Assembly (NCBI GenBank): GCA_021307315.1
Contig: JAJSPD010000009.1
Location: 186,001-250,000 of the forward strand
Direction of reading: 5' to 3'
From: Bisporella sp. PMI_857
Taxonomy: Eukaryota; Ascomycota; Leotiomycetes; Helotiales; Helotiaceae
Length of the DNA: 64,000 nt
Position numbers and translations under genes: made by a program. Positions 35,502-47,478 of this stretch are shown one piece after another (position 1 is the first letter of the stretch; the number at the start of each line of letters is the position of its first letter). Under the pieces are notes generated by a model. The model searched no databases. It saw nothing but the letters and a program-made list of their open reading frames with translations, and had not been told where the DNA came from.

Positions 35502-37098
35502 ATGAAGAACAACGAGCGGCCTGAGAAGAAGGGAGGGGGACGGAACGCAGGCGGGGTTCGCGTGCACATCGCTGTGCCAGCACGAGTAGCAGTGCAAGGA
35601 CGGTCTAAGGCTGAGCATCACGACAACAACGATGCCGCCTCGACGAAAAGCTCTCCCGACGGCAACAGCTCCGACAAAGAGGACGGCGAGCTGGACGCGC
35701 GGGACAAGAAGATCTTGCATCTGCAGAAGGAGATCCAGACCATGGAGGACGAGTTCGAGCGGGAGCTCACGCAGCTCTCGCATAAGCTCACCAACGAATC
35801 CGAGACCGCCTTGTTCTGGCAGCAGAAACACATCGCATTGGAAAAGACATGGGTGCAGATGGATAAAGAATTGAGGTCCTTGAGGCAGGAGTTTAGTACG
35901 TTCCAGCAAGAGAGGGATAGTCGGGATCGGGATATCAAGACGAGAATCTCGAGCTTGATGCTGGACCGGGATGCTTTCCGCGAGGCGTATAATGAGGCTT
36001 GTGCGGATTTGAAGGCGAAGGAGGATGTGGTGAGGAGCTTGCAGGGGCAAGTTTGGGGACTGAAGAGTTTTGTGAGTACAAGCTCGAAGATGGATGAGCA
36101 GGTTGCGGATGAGGCGTTTGGGGAGCAGATGCAGAGGCTGGGAAACTCATTGCAGAATTGGGTCATTACGAATTTCCGGAGAACAAAAATAGGTATGCTA
36201 TTAAATATCTTGAGTTTGATTATCTTTCTTGCGGATTCCTTCTCTGGAGTAATACTGCCACGATGAGACATCTAGAACAAGACCCCTTTCAGATACAAAT
36301 GCTCCTTACGTCTTTTGACGGCCTTTGATCTCTAACTTTCCGCTTCATTAGCTAAAGCTGACCCATGCTGACTCAATATTAGAGATCGATAAACCGAATC
36401 AAGAAACTAGAGATCATCTTCTGCGTTTGGTGCCAACTTATGAAAGTCTAGCTCCGACTTCTAAAATACACTTTATTCAATCCTTAATATCACGGCTGTT
36501 AGTAGAAACTATCTTCGAGGAGTATTTTGTTGGGCTGCCTAAAGATCGTGCAGAATCACTGAGAAATGCCGAGAAGTTTCTCGGAAGTTTTGGTAAGCTC
36601 CCTGCACCGTTGTTTCTGAATACAACTGACTCATCATCAGGGTCTGGTGAGAGCATGAATTCATGGCGTTCAAATACGCTTGCCATACTTCGGAAGGAAG
36701 CGCCACAAAAATTACAAGCTGAAACTACAGCAATCATTACACTGGTAATAGAAACAGTAAACGGCATCATGAACTCGATAAGTGATAGTCAGAGTTCAGA
36801 ACCAAGAGATCAATCGCTTCGTGTATTGGTCAACAATGCAATTGAACTATCCAGGCTGCTTAGAGTTCAGAAGGCAGTTTTTAGTGTCAACATGCCAATC
36901 ATCGAAGGCTATCAAAGAACCGTATTCGATACTAAGAGTATGGAAGATATCAGCGGTGAAGACGAGGAAACGTTGTACGAACGAGAAATTCGTTGTGTGG
37001 CTTTCCCAGGATTAATCAAATCAGGGGATGAAAATGGAGAAAAAGCGCATCTAAGGAACGTTGTATCAAAAATGCGAGTGCTGTGTGCCGCAGACTAG
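35502..37098 (+). CDS. Coiled-coil fungal protein of unknown function
   Basis: Two exons: 35502-36192 and 36383-37098 (468 aa). The intron is 190 nt, with a GTATGC donor, a GCTGAC branch point and a TTAG acceptor. After a basic, glycine-rich N-terminus, residues about 65-205 form a long heptad coiled coil (LHLQKEIQTMEDEFERELTQ onwards). A block resembling SLQNWVITNFRRTKI then joins the second exon. The C-terminal half (about 230-468) is mainly helical, with no membrane segment. I know this layout from uncharacterised Pezizomycotina proteins but cannot give a function. It shares the upstream region with DCL2 in divergent orientation. There are no enzyme motifs. Confidence 0.72.
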
Positions 37099-38927
37099 AG
37101 AGTTGACAGGCGCATGTTTTACGGATCTGCTGACGCTAAGTGGACGTTGCATGATCATAGACAGCATGAGAGTGAGCTGTCGATCAGGTATTATACCCAG
37201 TTCGATATCAAATATTGAAGTAGAGCTGTTTGACGCCACGGCATTTGACGAAAGCCGCTGTCGTCAAATCAATCTCGCAGTGATCAATCTTCTCCGAGGG
37301 GGCCTCTTCTCCGGCCGCGTAATTTAGCCGGCCGTCTCTCATATTAATACAAGCTCGCGCGGCCACGTCTTCGGCCACGGAAGAACCGGGTGCGGCTCTG
37401 TTAATACGTGAGACTCGTGCCAAACTGGCTGCGGGGCAACGGAAATCCATTTAACAATTGGTACTGAAAGTATGTCGTGCGCCTTTCTCCTGCAAATGCA
37501 CATCGTTCCTGGAGCGAAAATTTTGACAGGAGTTATTGATCGGGATGACCAAATTGATCTCCAACCCGTCCCTTAGTAAATATCAGCTTGTGAAGTGTGT
37601 AAAGGTATAGCGATTCATTGTTAAGAGTATTTTGTCTGGATTTTGGAATGATGGCTGTGGAGTTCCTCGATACTATTTCAGTAATCGGTCAAGAAGCCAT
37701 TGCAACGTGGAGCTCTTGGACGAATGCCTCCGTCCCAATTGCGTGTTGATTGGGGAATATCGATCAGACAGTGAGCGGCTCCTAATGAGCGGTGAAGCAA
37801 TGTCCGTGTCCAATGCATAACAATTTGATATTTGCTTTCAAGAGCTACGTCAAGACTTTAACGTTCCTTGAAGGTTGTTGATAGATGGAGTAGACGGGAG
37901 AGTGCATGTAGATGGTGTGGTGCAATGCTCTGCAGAAATCGCTCACATGAACTCGTTCAGACAAACATCCAATGCCATTTCCCAAATATTCGCATCCCAT
38001 CTGACGCGTCAAGGGAAAGAGGACATGCTTAATCTGTATCACAACCAGTTGTCATTGTGGCTTGGTTGTTGGAGGGTAAGTTTTCTCCAGCAGAGTTTTT
38101 AGATAATGATGATGTCGTGCTTCGAGGGTTCATCATGGACCTGCGGATTGAAGCATGTCCCGTAAAGAGACGAATGAGGGTTCGATTTCCATTTGTCCTC
38201 ATCCGCGAGAGGTGTAGGTAGAGCGATGGATGGTTTTGGCAGTTTGTCAGGTCATGCCAGGTCAGGATTGCGGTTGTGATAGGGGGGGATTTCCAGGTCC
38301 AACCAGATCCCACCCATTGGCTGCCCCTGTTCAAATTTTTGGTTGGGTTGGGGTGGGATGGGGATAACTACTAATAAGTATCCTTCAATTCCATAACAAC
38401 GTGGACATCCACTACTTTGTTTCCCGAACTCCGGATTCTGCTTCTCAATATTCAGCATTGTTAAAGCATACGGTCCATCTTCAACAGATAGACGAGCGCG
38501 CCTCGTGGAATAAGCGTTGCGTTCAGTGGAGATATCGAAAGGCGGTACGTAGAAAAATAGTTGAAAGTCCCGTCGGCAACTTGCCCAGCCAGGGTGGTGT
38601 TAGGGTTGGCTGTTAAGCATCAACGATACCCCTCCATATCTGTTCTGTCACCAAAACAACACCACAAATCTATACGTTCGGTGGCTTGCTGGAGCTGGCT
38701 TCGCCGCCGACTGCTCTCTCCCTCTCTCTTGTTTCTTTTTAGGACCAGATTCATAAGGGCCCGGGGTCTCTTGTTCCTCTGGTGCTGGCAGTGGCCGGTC
38801 GGGTCTTTAACAACCCAACCATACCTTCCTACTCTAATTTGGAAGAATCCCGTCGTCGTCCAGCGCTGGCCGCATTTGATATCAATTCTCTTTCTCGGGG
38901 AGATTTCTAGTTCCACTGCTACCCAAC
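37099..38927. other. Intergenic region with a GC-rich odd patch
   Basis: About 1.8 kb. At 37230-37450 the text becomes GC-rich, with repeated GGCCG blocks and imperfect inverted repeats, and then returns to AT-rich sequence. The rest has no recognisable gene. The last few hundred bases are the promoter/leader of the next gene. Confidence 0.4.
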
Positions 38928-39689
38928 ATGGCTTACCGCAGCCACGGAGAGGGATTACCCTTCCCGCCGAGAGATAGTGAACCTGAGGACGGAGCAGCGC
39001 CACTCAAAATTCTATATCACGATTCGCATAGCTCTTTGCCACATTCATTGCTGGGCCATGCCTGTCTCCCTGCATCTGTCGCATCAAGTTCGAGCAGATG
39101 TAGCCAAAGCGAGGTCTTTAGCAGGGGAAGCTACTCGTCCTCGAGTGCAGCATCCTCTGCCCCGTCCGACGCTGCATGGCCAGATTTGAACCAACAGATC
39201 ACCGGATATCCTTATCTATTGACCTGCGAATTCCCCCTCACAGGATGCCGTGTATCGTTCCCACCCACCGGTTTCGAGGATTGGTTTTCGCATTCGATGT
39301 CCCATTTTGACTACAAGGATCTTCCACCGAAAAGCCTTTGCACTATCTGCGACGATGTTGAATTCAGAAAAAAACACAACGAGCCTCCGATAGATACTTG
39401 GCGAAGGCGCTTGAGGCATGTGGAAGGACACTTGCAGAACCATGAGCACTCGCTGAGGCCAGATTTTTTCGTGATCAGACATCTGTACAAGCTTGGGCGT
39501 ATCTCAAAGGGAGACTATGACCTCTGTATGGGATACACAGAACGGCCACCCCTCCAGTACATATGCTCACTTAGTACCGAAACAAGAGCAAAGTCTCCTC
39601 TAGACAGGACAACAGGACAACTGTATGACTTAAGGAAAGAGAAGAGAGATATCAGAAAACAAGGGAAGGAACGGAAGAGCAGGGTATAA
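38928..39689 (+). CDS. Uncharacterised protein with C2H2-like zinc-finger region
   Basis: Single exon, 253 aa. Residues 1-85 are serine-rich and disordered. From about residue 98 there is a C-x6-C ... H-x4-H arrangement (CEFPLTGC, then HSMSHF), followed by a second Cys/His group (LCTICDD, RHVEGHLQNHEH). This suggests a degenerate pair of C2H2-type fingers of the kind seen in fungus-specific proteins with histidine-rich helices. The end is basic (RKEKRDIRKQGKERKSR) and could be a nuclear localisation signal. No catalytic motif or membrane helix is present. The start is the first ATG in the open frame. I do not recognise a named family. Confidence 0.65.
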   Translation: MAYRSHGEGLPFPPRDSEPEDGAAPLKILYHDSHSSLPHSLLGHACLPASVASSSSRCSQSEVFSRGSYSSSSAASSAPSDAAWPDLNQQITGYPYLLTCEFPLTGCRVSFPPTGFEDWFSHSMSHFDYKDLPPKSLCTICDDVEFRKKHNEPPIDTWRRRLRHVEGHLQNHEHSLRPDFFVIRHLYKLGRISKGDYDLCMGYTERPPLQYICSLSTETRAKSPLDRTTGQLYDLRKEKRDIRKQGKERKSRV

Positions 39690-41569
39690 GAGCCACGCCC
39701 ACACTACAATTCATGAAAGGAAAATATTGTGCTTCGGCGGTGAGTCGAGTGCGGTGGGATCTGGCTCGGGAACAGGCAGCCACCCGCTTCATACCCGGCA
39801 TATAATTTTTGCCGCCTCAACATTTTCAGCGTGGCAAAATTGGCCAGGGCGGGCCTAATCTTTTACCTCATCGGGTATTTATTGTTACCTACTTATTTTT
39901 GAACGTAATTTTTTTCCCCTTTTGTGTAACCAATGCACAATGATGGTGCGGGAGTGGCGGGAGTGGCGGATACTGGAGCGGGTACCCGAGAGGCTGGTAT
40001 TGGGACCAGGTACGCGGGCTTTGGTGAGGCAGAATCTTGTCTGCCTCATGTGTTCGCACATGGGGTTCTGGAAGGTCGGTGCAGCTGAGTAATGGAGTTG
40101 TTAGCGAGTTTTCATGACAGTTATAAGTAATGAAGTGTCGGAAGTGATGGGATCTATGATGGTACGATATTATGATACAAGAAAAGGACTTGGGAGTTTG
40201 ATACCTTGACGGATGTTTTTTTTCTGGCCTTATCAGCGAGATCGAAATGCAAATACTTCTCTCTCTCTCTCTCCCCTCAGCTGGGCTCCATGCTTTTCAC
40301 AATATCAACATGTTCTCGCCACATCTGCGTGAGCTCAAGTGTAACGTGTCTGACATGGGAACTCACTTCAGCTTGTACGTAACCGGCGAACTCCGCTCCA
40401 TAATATACTTGCTTGATATTCAGACAGGAGTAAATTCATGGAAAGGCCAAAAAAAAAAAACCCCTCCCTCTAAAAAATAACCGCAGCCGTATACAGTATA
40501 TCTACAAAGATCACCAGTTGGCCCCAACCTCCTCCCCCCCAACACAGCCTCAGATAAATAGTCCCAATTGTGAGAAACCACCCCACAAATCAAACCTCTG
40601 GCACCACAGGGAAAAGTCCACGAAAGGAAAAACCCATTGGCCATCCAATCTACATTCTCGCCATGAAGGGCTAGGAAAGACCAAAGATCCCCTTGCCCAA
40701 TATTGACTTGTTTCGTCGGATCACGCCAGTCGCGCAGCACACAGCCTCGTTCACAAAACTTGACGGATTTACAGCACCATATATTGTTGCGCTTTTTTTC
40801 CTTCCCCATTCCCATTCTGCGGGCAAAGCCCTCCCGGGTAAACCTCTCACCCCTTAATTTTTTTTCCCCCTCTTCATCTCCTCTCTCTTAGATGGTTCTG
40901 AAAATAGCTCTACCCTACATCCCCCCCCCTCTCTCCCCAAAAACATCTTGATTCTAGAGGAATAAAAAATTGTGTGTGAGAGAGAGGTAGATCATGTGGA
41001 TTTGGGATTTAAAAGAATAAACAAAAGGGCAGGCGTGCCAGCATGCATGATGAAATACTTGGGGAAGCATTGGTTGTGGACCGCTGCCTTATATTTTGAT
41101 GCCCGATACTTCCCCTCCTACCGATCAAACTTCAAGGCGTAGATGATGAAACGGGGGAGAGAGAAGATTGAGGATGGGAGATGGGATTGCCACGTTAATT
41201 TTCGTTTTATTTTTATTTATTTTTGGGGTGAAATGCTGGATCTCGGAGTTGGGGATGGCGAGTCTCATGATGGAACGGTTGTTCTCCTATTATTAGCCGA
41301 GTCCACTTTCTCTCTAGGCTGCCATTTTTCTCGGGCTTGTGAAAACGCCTGAAGTAAGATATAGATGTAAGCAGTCGGAAGAGCTTCATAAGCCTGTGTT
41401 TTCTTTACGTAGATGTCATTGAGCTGAATGTCCTATATACGTTCATATGCAAAGATGTCCTCAGGTACTAGTTCCCATTATAGCCTCCGTTCCTATCCAC
41501 CTCATGCCCCCGATTCCCTTTCTATATGCATTTCACCATCATTAACAATCCTCTCCAGTGACGCATGAT
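39690..41569. other. Intergenic between convergent zinc-finger-like and Hsp70-like genes
   Basis: About 1.9 kb. Contains a CT run near 40258, long A and C homopolymer stretches (near 40450, 40858 and 40921), and no recognisable gene. Both flanking genes end toward this region. Confidence 0.5.
40258..40274. repeat. (CT)n short repeat
   Basis: About eight CT units in intergenic sequence. Confidence 0.75.
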
Positions 41570-43811
41570 TCAATGGAATTCCGCCTCCACGCGCCCATAC
41601 CGAAAGCCATCAACTTTTAATTCGAATGCCAAACCAGCACTTTCCACCACCATCTCGAGCGTGAAGTCTAGATTATCGAACTCTACTCCGCGAGTTGTGG
41701 TCAGTCGTGTGAAGAGACTCTTAGGCACAGCACCGAGATCCGTTGTCAAGGTACACACGTTTATGAGGTCGCGAGTATAGGAGGATGGTGGCTCGCCATC
41801 TGCGTCTGAAGCGATTAGGTCGTCGGACACAATCTGTTGGAATATAAACATCAGTCACACTGCTTTATGCAGAAATGAAGGAGGAGGAAGTGCTTGGAAA
41901 CTTACTAGAGACTGTCCAGGTCGGAAGTTTCGCGTGTAATGGAAGCTGATCGGCGTAGCAGCACTCAACGCCTCGCCCTACGTGTACGGATTAGCAACGC
42001 GTCCACCTGACAGATAGATGAGCTTACTTTAGCAATATGCCACTGCATCCTATCACTAACCATCCACCGCTCCCAAAGCGGACTCCAGTATCGTTCACTC
42101 ACTTGGTGCTTATCCTCATCGTATACTGTAGCATATGACGTCCCATAGTGCATTCTCGCTTTCCGCGAGACGACCATGCTGCCTTCTAGACCCCTTAGAA
42201 CAGCGCCTCGAACAACAGCAGTCCATGCATTTACAGGCTGCATCACCTCTACAGAGCCATTAGAGATCAAAGCCGTGGCTTGTGCGTGGGTAGGTCTTTC
42301 ACTATACGGCGGAGGCGCGGCAGTGTTGAAGTGCGCCTTTAGTCGCGTATAAAGATAATTGCTCTGACCAAAGCCACCGACAAGCACTATACCAGAGACA
42401 ATCCCGCCTTTCTGCCTAATTCCATCAACCTGTCCTTGTACCAGATCGCACACCTCCTTGACTACAGGCTCAAAAATCTCCTTGATCTGGGCTGCAGTCA
42501 TGACAAGAAAGCCGCAGTCCAAACCGGCTTCCTCATCATCTGGTAGACCTGGGAATGGCACATTAACTTCTGCGTGTTCCTCCTCGTTGAAATTACGCTT
42601 TACAAATTCTTCCCAGTATCGCAGACCCATCTGCCAACACTTCCCTTTCTTGAGTTTCATCTCGTCGAAGCGCTCTTTCCCAATGCGATTACGGACATGC
42701 TCTTCAAAACGGTAATTTAAGAAAGCACTGCCACATAGTCCACCAGTACCAACAGCAGACTCCTCCACTCGCAAGGGCTTCAGTGAGATGATCTTATACG
42801 CAATCAAGTCTACCGTTCCGCCTCCTGCATCGCATACCACAAAATTATCCCCTGCGCTGAGATGATTAGGTTGGATAGCCTTGAGGGTATAAACAGCTGC
42901 TGCTTCGGGTTCGCTGATCATCTGAATTTCCGATTTTGCTCCCATGCCTGCCCTCTCTGCGGCCTGTAGCGTTGTATTTTTTGCGGCATCAGACCATACA
43001 GCCGGACATGTAAGGACGAATTCCACTTTAGTAGAGGCCATGAAGGACTCGCCATACCGTCGAGTAAGTGTCTCCATAGTGTGATTATAGACTTGCGTCA
43101 AATAATCACTTACCGCGTCTACAACATTCTTGTTGAACTTCTTCAATTGCGCAGCTGTTTCTAATGGGCTGACATAGAATGGCAGCTTTTGTGAGCGGTC
43201 GAGGAACAATTTTATACATCGAAGCCTGGTCTCCTCAGGGCGGAACTGGAAACCCCACTTGATAGCGGGATCAGACCCATCTTGTGCATCGTAGGAAATC
43301 TCTGTCGGAACTTTGTCTGAGGTGATTCCATTTCCACCAGGCCATGTTTTTATGATTTCAACATCGTCAGGTGTTGATGTATAGACTGCCGCTACACTAT
43401 GTGGTGGTCAGCAAGACGTGAAACATGCTTTATGAGTAGAAGTAAGGAGATCACAAGCATTAAGACTAGAAGGCAAATGTCGTGTCCTAAAGCACTCGAT
43501 GGCAACATGATAAGATTTTGAGTCGCGGAAGCTACGGAACAACACATCCTCCAAGTGCCATGACACTTCCGGTTTCAGTCCTCACGAGACAGATATCTCC
43601 ACAAAATTGATGTAGAAAATGTCATTTCTTACCCTGAGTATGTTGTACCAAAGTCTAATCCGACTATAAGCCGGTCATTCAATGCTGTTGGCTCTCTAAT
43701 GGGACCAGCAATTGCTTCCGTCGAAGAAGTGGGGGTATAGGTCGTGAAATGTGACCTGCTCTCTTCATTCCTTTTGCTGCCGACGGTCCTAATGGGCAAG
43801 GAGAGATTCAT
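41570..43811 (-). CDS. Hsp70-like ATPase (HSPA12-type family)
   Basis: Four exons on the minus strand: 43811-43633, 43396-42028, 41977-41906, 41833-41570 (627 aa). Actin-like ATPase motifs are all present: phosphate-1 LIVGLDFGTTYSG (about 49-61, ends exon 1), phosphate-2 CDAGGGTVDLIAYK, and adenosine motif GIVLVGGFGQSNYL. The spacing and the diverged C-terminus, without a standard substrate-binding domain or EEVD tail, fit the HSPA12-like group that is expanded in filamentous fungi rather than canonical cytosolic Hsp70. It probably binds ATP in the cytosol; clients are unknown. The first 48 residues are a disordered serine/threonine-rich extension. Exon 2 carries most of the ATPase. The intron between exons 1 and 2 (236 nt) interrupts the nucleotide-binding loop. 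Confidence 0.88.
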
Positions 43812-44558
43812 GTTTCTGACTATTGACAAAGACTAGTTGCCTGGGAGCTTGTGGCCATGCGGCCGCCGTCGCAAATCGGATTTGTCCAGGTACGGGAGGC
43901 TCTTCGGCGCAAGCTAGAGATCTCGCTGTTTTCGCCTAGATGGTCTTCTGAATTCTCGCACACTTGAGATGATGAAAGAAGCTTCCAAGGAGCTTTTCCC
44001 AGCTAGAAACAAGAATTTAAGCCCAATTGGGAGTTCTCAATTGGTAGAGAAGAAGGTGAGTATTATTTTCCACTTTTGAACGGTATGGGTGAGACGTATG
44101 TTAGATGTATGTGCCTTAAACTGAGACCTTAGAAATGGCGATGTTTGGTTTTTTGAAAGACCAAAATAAATATAAAAGAATTGCCCTGATTGTCCTGCAG
44201 GTACTAACTTCGTACTCGAGATGAGCAGGGGACCAAATGCTGTAGCCTGGCTCGTAGGCAGACACTTCCTGCAGTGCTCGAGCCGCTATGATTTGATAAG
44301 CAGACGTAAGTCCACAGCTAAAAGAATACTAGAAGGAGTCTGGGGCTGGGATTATAGGTGAGTGACTCTTACTTCGGAAAGTGTCAAGCGTTGGATAGCT
44401 GAACATCAAACTGGCTTCAAGCTTCTCAAGGCGAGCATGGCAGGCCTTGGCATCTGCTTTTGCCGAACCGAGCGCAATTGACTCCATCATGTCCCATCGA
44501 TGTCGACATGCAACTTCTAAAGGGCATACGTATGCTCGTATGAAATGCTACTTCAGTG
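43812..44558. promoter_or_regulatory. Divergent intergenic region, Hsp70-like and RCC1-repeat genes
   Basis: About 750 bases between two divergent start codons. No other gene is seen. No canonical heat-shock element array was recognised by eye. Confidence 0.45.
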
Positions 44559-44872
44559 ATGGAGCTTTGGGCGACGGGATTTAATGCCTGGGGTCAGCTC
44601 CAACATGATAGACGTACCTCCCTCAACCTGAAGGACTTGGATACATTTACATGCATTCTAAAAGATGATAATCTCGAAGTTTACAGGACTTCTGTCTCTG
44701 GAAATTTAGGTTAGTTCAGAAAATCTCACATGGGTCAGTTTTATGCATTTATCTAAATGCCTCCATGTTCTATTCTTACCTAGCGATATATGACCTTCCA
44801 TAGTCACGTGAATCTGCAGATTATGGTATAGAACAGGAAGAGGATGCTGCCGTGCATTTCCTATATTATCTC

Positions 44873-44909
<37 letters not shown>

Positions 44910-45798
44910 GCGTATCTAATTCGAACTCCCATAAAGTCTAACATTGGGACAGTACGAACTCGTTCTGGCTTAAACCTTGCTGGCTACGCTTCGGACGACA
45001 TTGTGTCTCTCTGCTTGGAGAAGCAAGATAGGCTGCCATGCGTCGCCGTAGCGGGAAACAATAAAGTTGCCAGTAAGATCTTTTGTAACGTCGTAGATAG
45101 TATCTATTTTCTAACGAAACCGCTTTCTAGCTTTCTCGGACGGCTATATACGACAATATATCTCCTTCCAAAACTATGTTCGCGGCGAAAGCGAGTTCTC
45201 GGAAGCAACAGACGATATAGTGCAGATAGAGGGAAACCAAACAAGTTTCACGGCTCTTTCATCCACAGGGCGAGTCTGTACCTGGGGCGATGAAAGATAC
45301 GAAGCGTGCCTAGGACGAGATATCACAAAAGAACAGTACCAATCCTCCTCATTCTCTGAGATGATTAAACTGACATACGACAACAGTCCTGCATCACGCC
45401 CAGCAATCGTAGAAGAGCTCTCAGATTTACCGGATAAGATCACCAAAATCTCATCATGTGGATATGTTACTGCAGCTTTGACTTCTGCTAATGATGCGTA
45501 TTTCTGGGGCAGAGGCCATCCTGCGGAATTGATCTCCGGCAGTCCTACGCCGCTTGACTTAGATGGTCAAGATATTCTTGACGTGTCTGTCGGATTTAAC
45601 CATGTGATTATCCTTACAACGGAGCATAAGGTGTACATGGTGGGAAATGGAGAAAATGGCCAGCTAGGCCAAAGTGTCGAGGTTTTGGAGGACTGGAAAG
45701 AGATAAAGTTGCCTTTGAAGGATGAGCAACGCATAAGAAGTGTGCAGGCTGGATACAAAAACACATTACTGGTCATTGAAAATGCCGCACCAAGGTGA
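44559..45798 (+). CDS. RCC1-repeat protein
   Basis: Three exons: 44559-44709, 44953-45072, 45131-45798 (312 aa). The N-terminus reads MELWATGFNAWGQL, the typical opening blade of small fungal RCC1-like propellers. Later blades show ALSSTGRVCTWGDERYEACL, TSANDAYFWGRG and TTEHKVYMVGNGENGQLGQ. The protein should be a short beta-propeller of about 5-7 blades, cytosolic or nuclear. The family includes Ran exchange factors, but the real Ran-GEF is longer, and no such role can be assigned here. The first intron (243 nt) contains a CA/TA microsatellite; its branch point is GTCTAAC and its acceptor GACAG. Its end lies 118 bases from the convergent proteasome gene. Confidence 0.8.
44872..44909. repeat. 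Compound (CA)n(TA)n microsatellite inside an intron
   Basis: About ten CA units followed by about nine TA units in intron 1 of the RCC1-repeat gene. Confidence 0.9.
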
Positions 45799-45916
45799 AG
45801 CAGTTAATCTACGGGCCTATTTTGGTATCTTTCATTTTGTCTGGATGCCATCTATAATACACCACGCAATGAATGCCTCGATCATTATATCATCGCATGC
45901 GTTGAAAATGCAAAGC

Positions 45917-47017
45917 TCATAGATTCGTCAGATAATCCTCAATCTCCTGGGGACTTAGCTTTCTGAATCTTGGTCCTTGTGCGCCTTCAACACCCTCGAC
46001 TCCAAGTAGATGATGAGCTGGTGGTCCAACAATACCTATGTTTCGTTAGCTTGACCTTTACCCATACATATCAAGTATAGCATACCGATCTCAACGGTTT
46101 CTCCATTCATTTCACCCTCAATCGTCTCCTTTAATGTCAACAATGCGATGTGGACAGCATCCTCTAGCTCCAATCCCTCGGTGTACCGCTTCTCCAGAAA
46201 TGTCTTCGCTGATGTCGCACTCTTGCCAATAGCCGTCGCCTTCCATGGGAAATAACTTCCGCTAGGGTCTACTTGGTACAACATAGGTCCACCCTTCAAG
46301 ATGCCACCAGTCTTTCCACTTGGCTTCTTCTCGTCTGGGTGAGTATCAGCAGTCGCAGCGTCTTCTGTCTCCGGTTCAATTCCATCATCCCATCCAGCAA
46401 TCAATAAGCTGACACCATAAGGTCGGACACCACCAGACTGAGTCGCTTCTTGCATAACTCTTGCAACATCCTGAACCAATATCCTTGTTGGTGGATACTC
46501 GTTGTAAATGCGTTTGTAGCCGGTGTGCGAAACTTTGCGTGCCTTGTCTACCAAAACTCTGTAATCCGGGCCCATTCCAGAGTATACCATGCCAATATTT
46601 GGGGTGATGAGGCTGACTTTAGAGAGGGAAGGAGGATCGATTAAGGGAGATGATGACTTCTTTTCGGTGGCAAGGACAATTCCATTGGTAGCTGTAACAA
46701 CATCAGCATCTTGATAGTAATTTGTTGGGACATTCTGTCATCTCACCTTTGATTCCGAGTGCCGTTACACCTTGGTTGACCGCATTTAACGCATATTCTA
46801 GGTAGTGAATCAGCAACCGTTGAAAATGTAGGACAGCGGCTAGTTTTGCTTGCACAACCGCTAGATCTCAAACGAACCTATTTGAACAAGTTTTCCACTG
46901 GTAAATGTTAGCACCCATCCTTCAATTGGAATAGTCTGTCACAATGCGCGTGGGAACAGCTGTATTTACGTACCTTGGGGAGAAGGTCGTCAAGGAGAAG
47001 GAATATCTATCCGCCAT
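45917..47017 (-). CDS. PRE8: 20S proteasome subunit alpha 2
   Basis: Five exons on the minus strand: 47017-46974, 46897-46878, 46797-46747, 46691-46086, 46035-45917 (279 aa). The N-terminus has the alpha-subunit signature ([20 protein letters not shown]), spread over three exons of which one is only 20 nt. Further family blocks are [40 protein letters not shown] and [18 protein letters not shown]. Alpha 2 (yeast Pre8) is a non-catalytic subunit of the outer ring of the 20S core in cytosol and nucleus. It is essential. An acidic insert of about 25 residues (around [18 protein letters not shown]) lengthens the usual 250 aa; inserts here are common in filamentous fungi. Divergent from the RING-CH gene across 461 bases. 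Confidence 0.96.
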
Positions 47018-47478
47018 GGTTTCTGTGGAAGTTGAAAACTAATCGATGTGGAATCCAGGAATAGATTATCGATCAGAAGAGGTATGAGGGTCTGAAAGTG
47101 AAAGGGGAAGAGGGCTTGAGCTGTTGTTCGCCTTGAAGCTACAGGCAGCTCTGGCACTCGCGTCAAGAAAGGCGGCACGTGATATTGACGCTAATTTGGA
47201 GCTCAAAGCTTGGCAACAAACCTCCGCCGCCACGGCTTTGAGGCACTCGAGCACTCTAGAAGACACATATCGCTTCTTTGTTTGGTGCAATCCCACTCTA
47301 TTATATCTCTCAGATGGAGAGCATACTCTACTTAACTAACAACCCTTGCTGACCAATCTAGAAGCCGAATAGCCTGGTTCTCGAATTCCCGAATGGTAGC
47401 AGTTTGAAATTGTAAGAGCGATTCAAGCTTGGAGAGAGGATATCGGCTGCCTACCGAATTACACTTTTGCCTTTCAGT
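47018..47478. promoter_or_regulatory. Divergent promoter region, proteasome alpha 2 and RING-CH genes
   Basis: 461 bases between divergent start codons. A proteasome gene paired with a ubiquitin-ligase-like gene suggests possible co-expression, but no binding motif was recognised. Confidence 0.5.

Noticed and set aside
35484..36271. Long minus-strand frames across the coiled-coil gene
   Set aside because: They mirror the charged repeats of the + strand gene and lack domains of their own.
40420..40815. 131-codon minus-strand frame
   Set aside because: No recognisable motif; overlaps homopolymer-rich sequence between two gene 3' ends.
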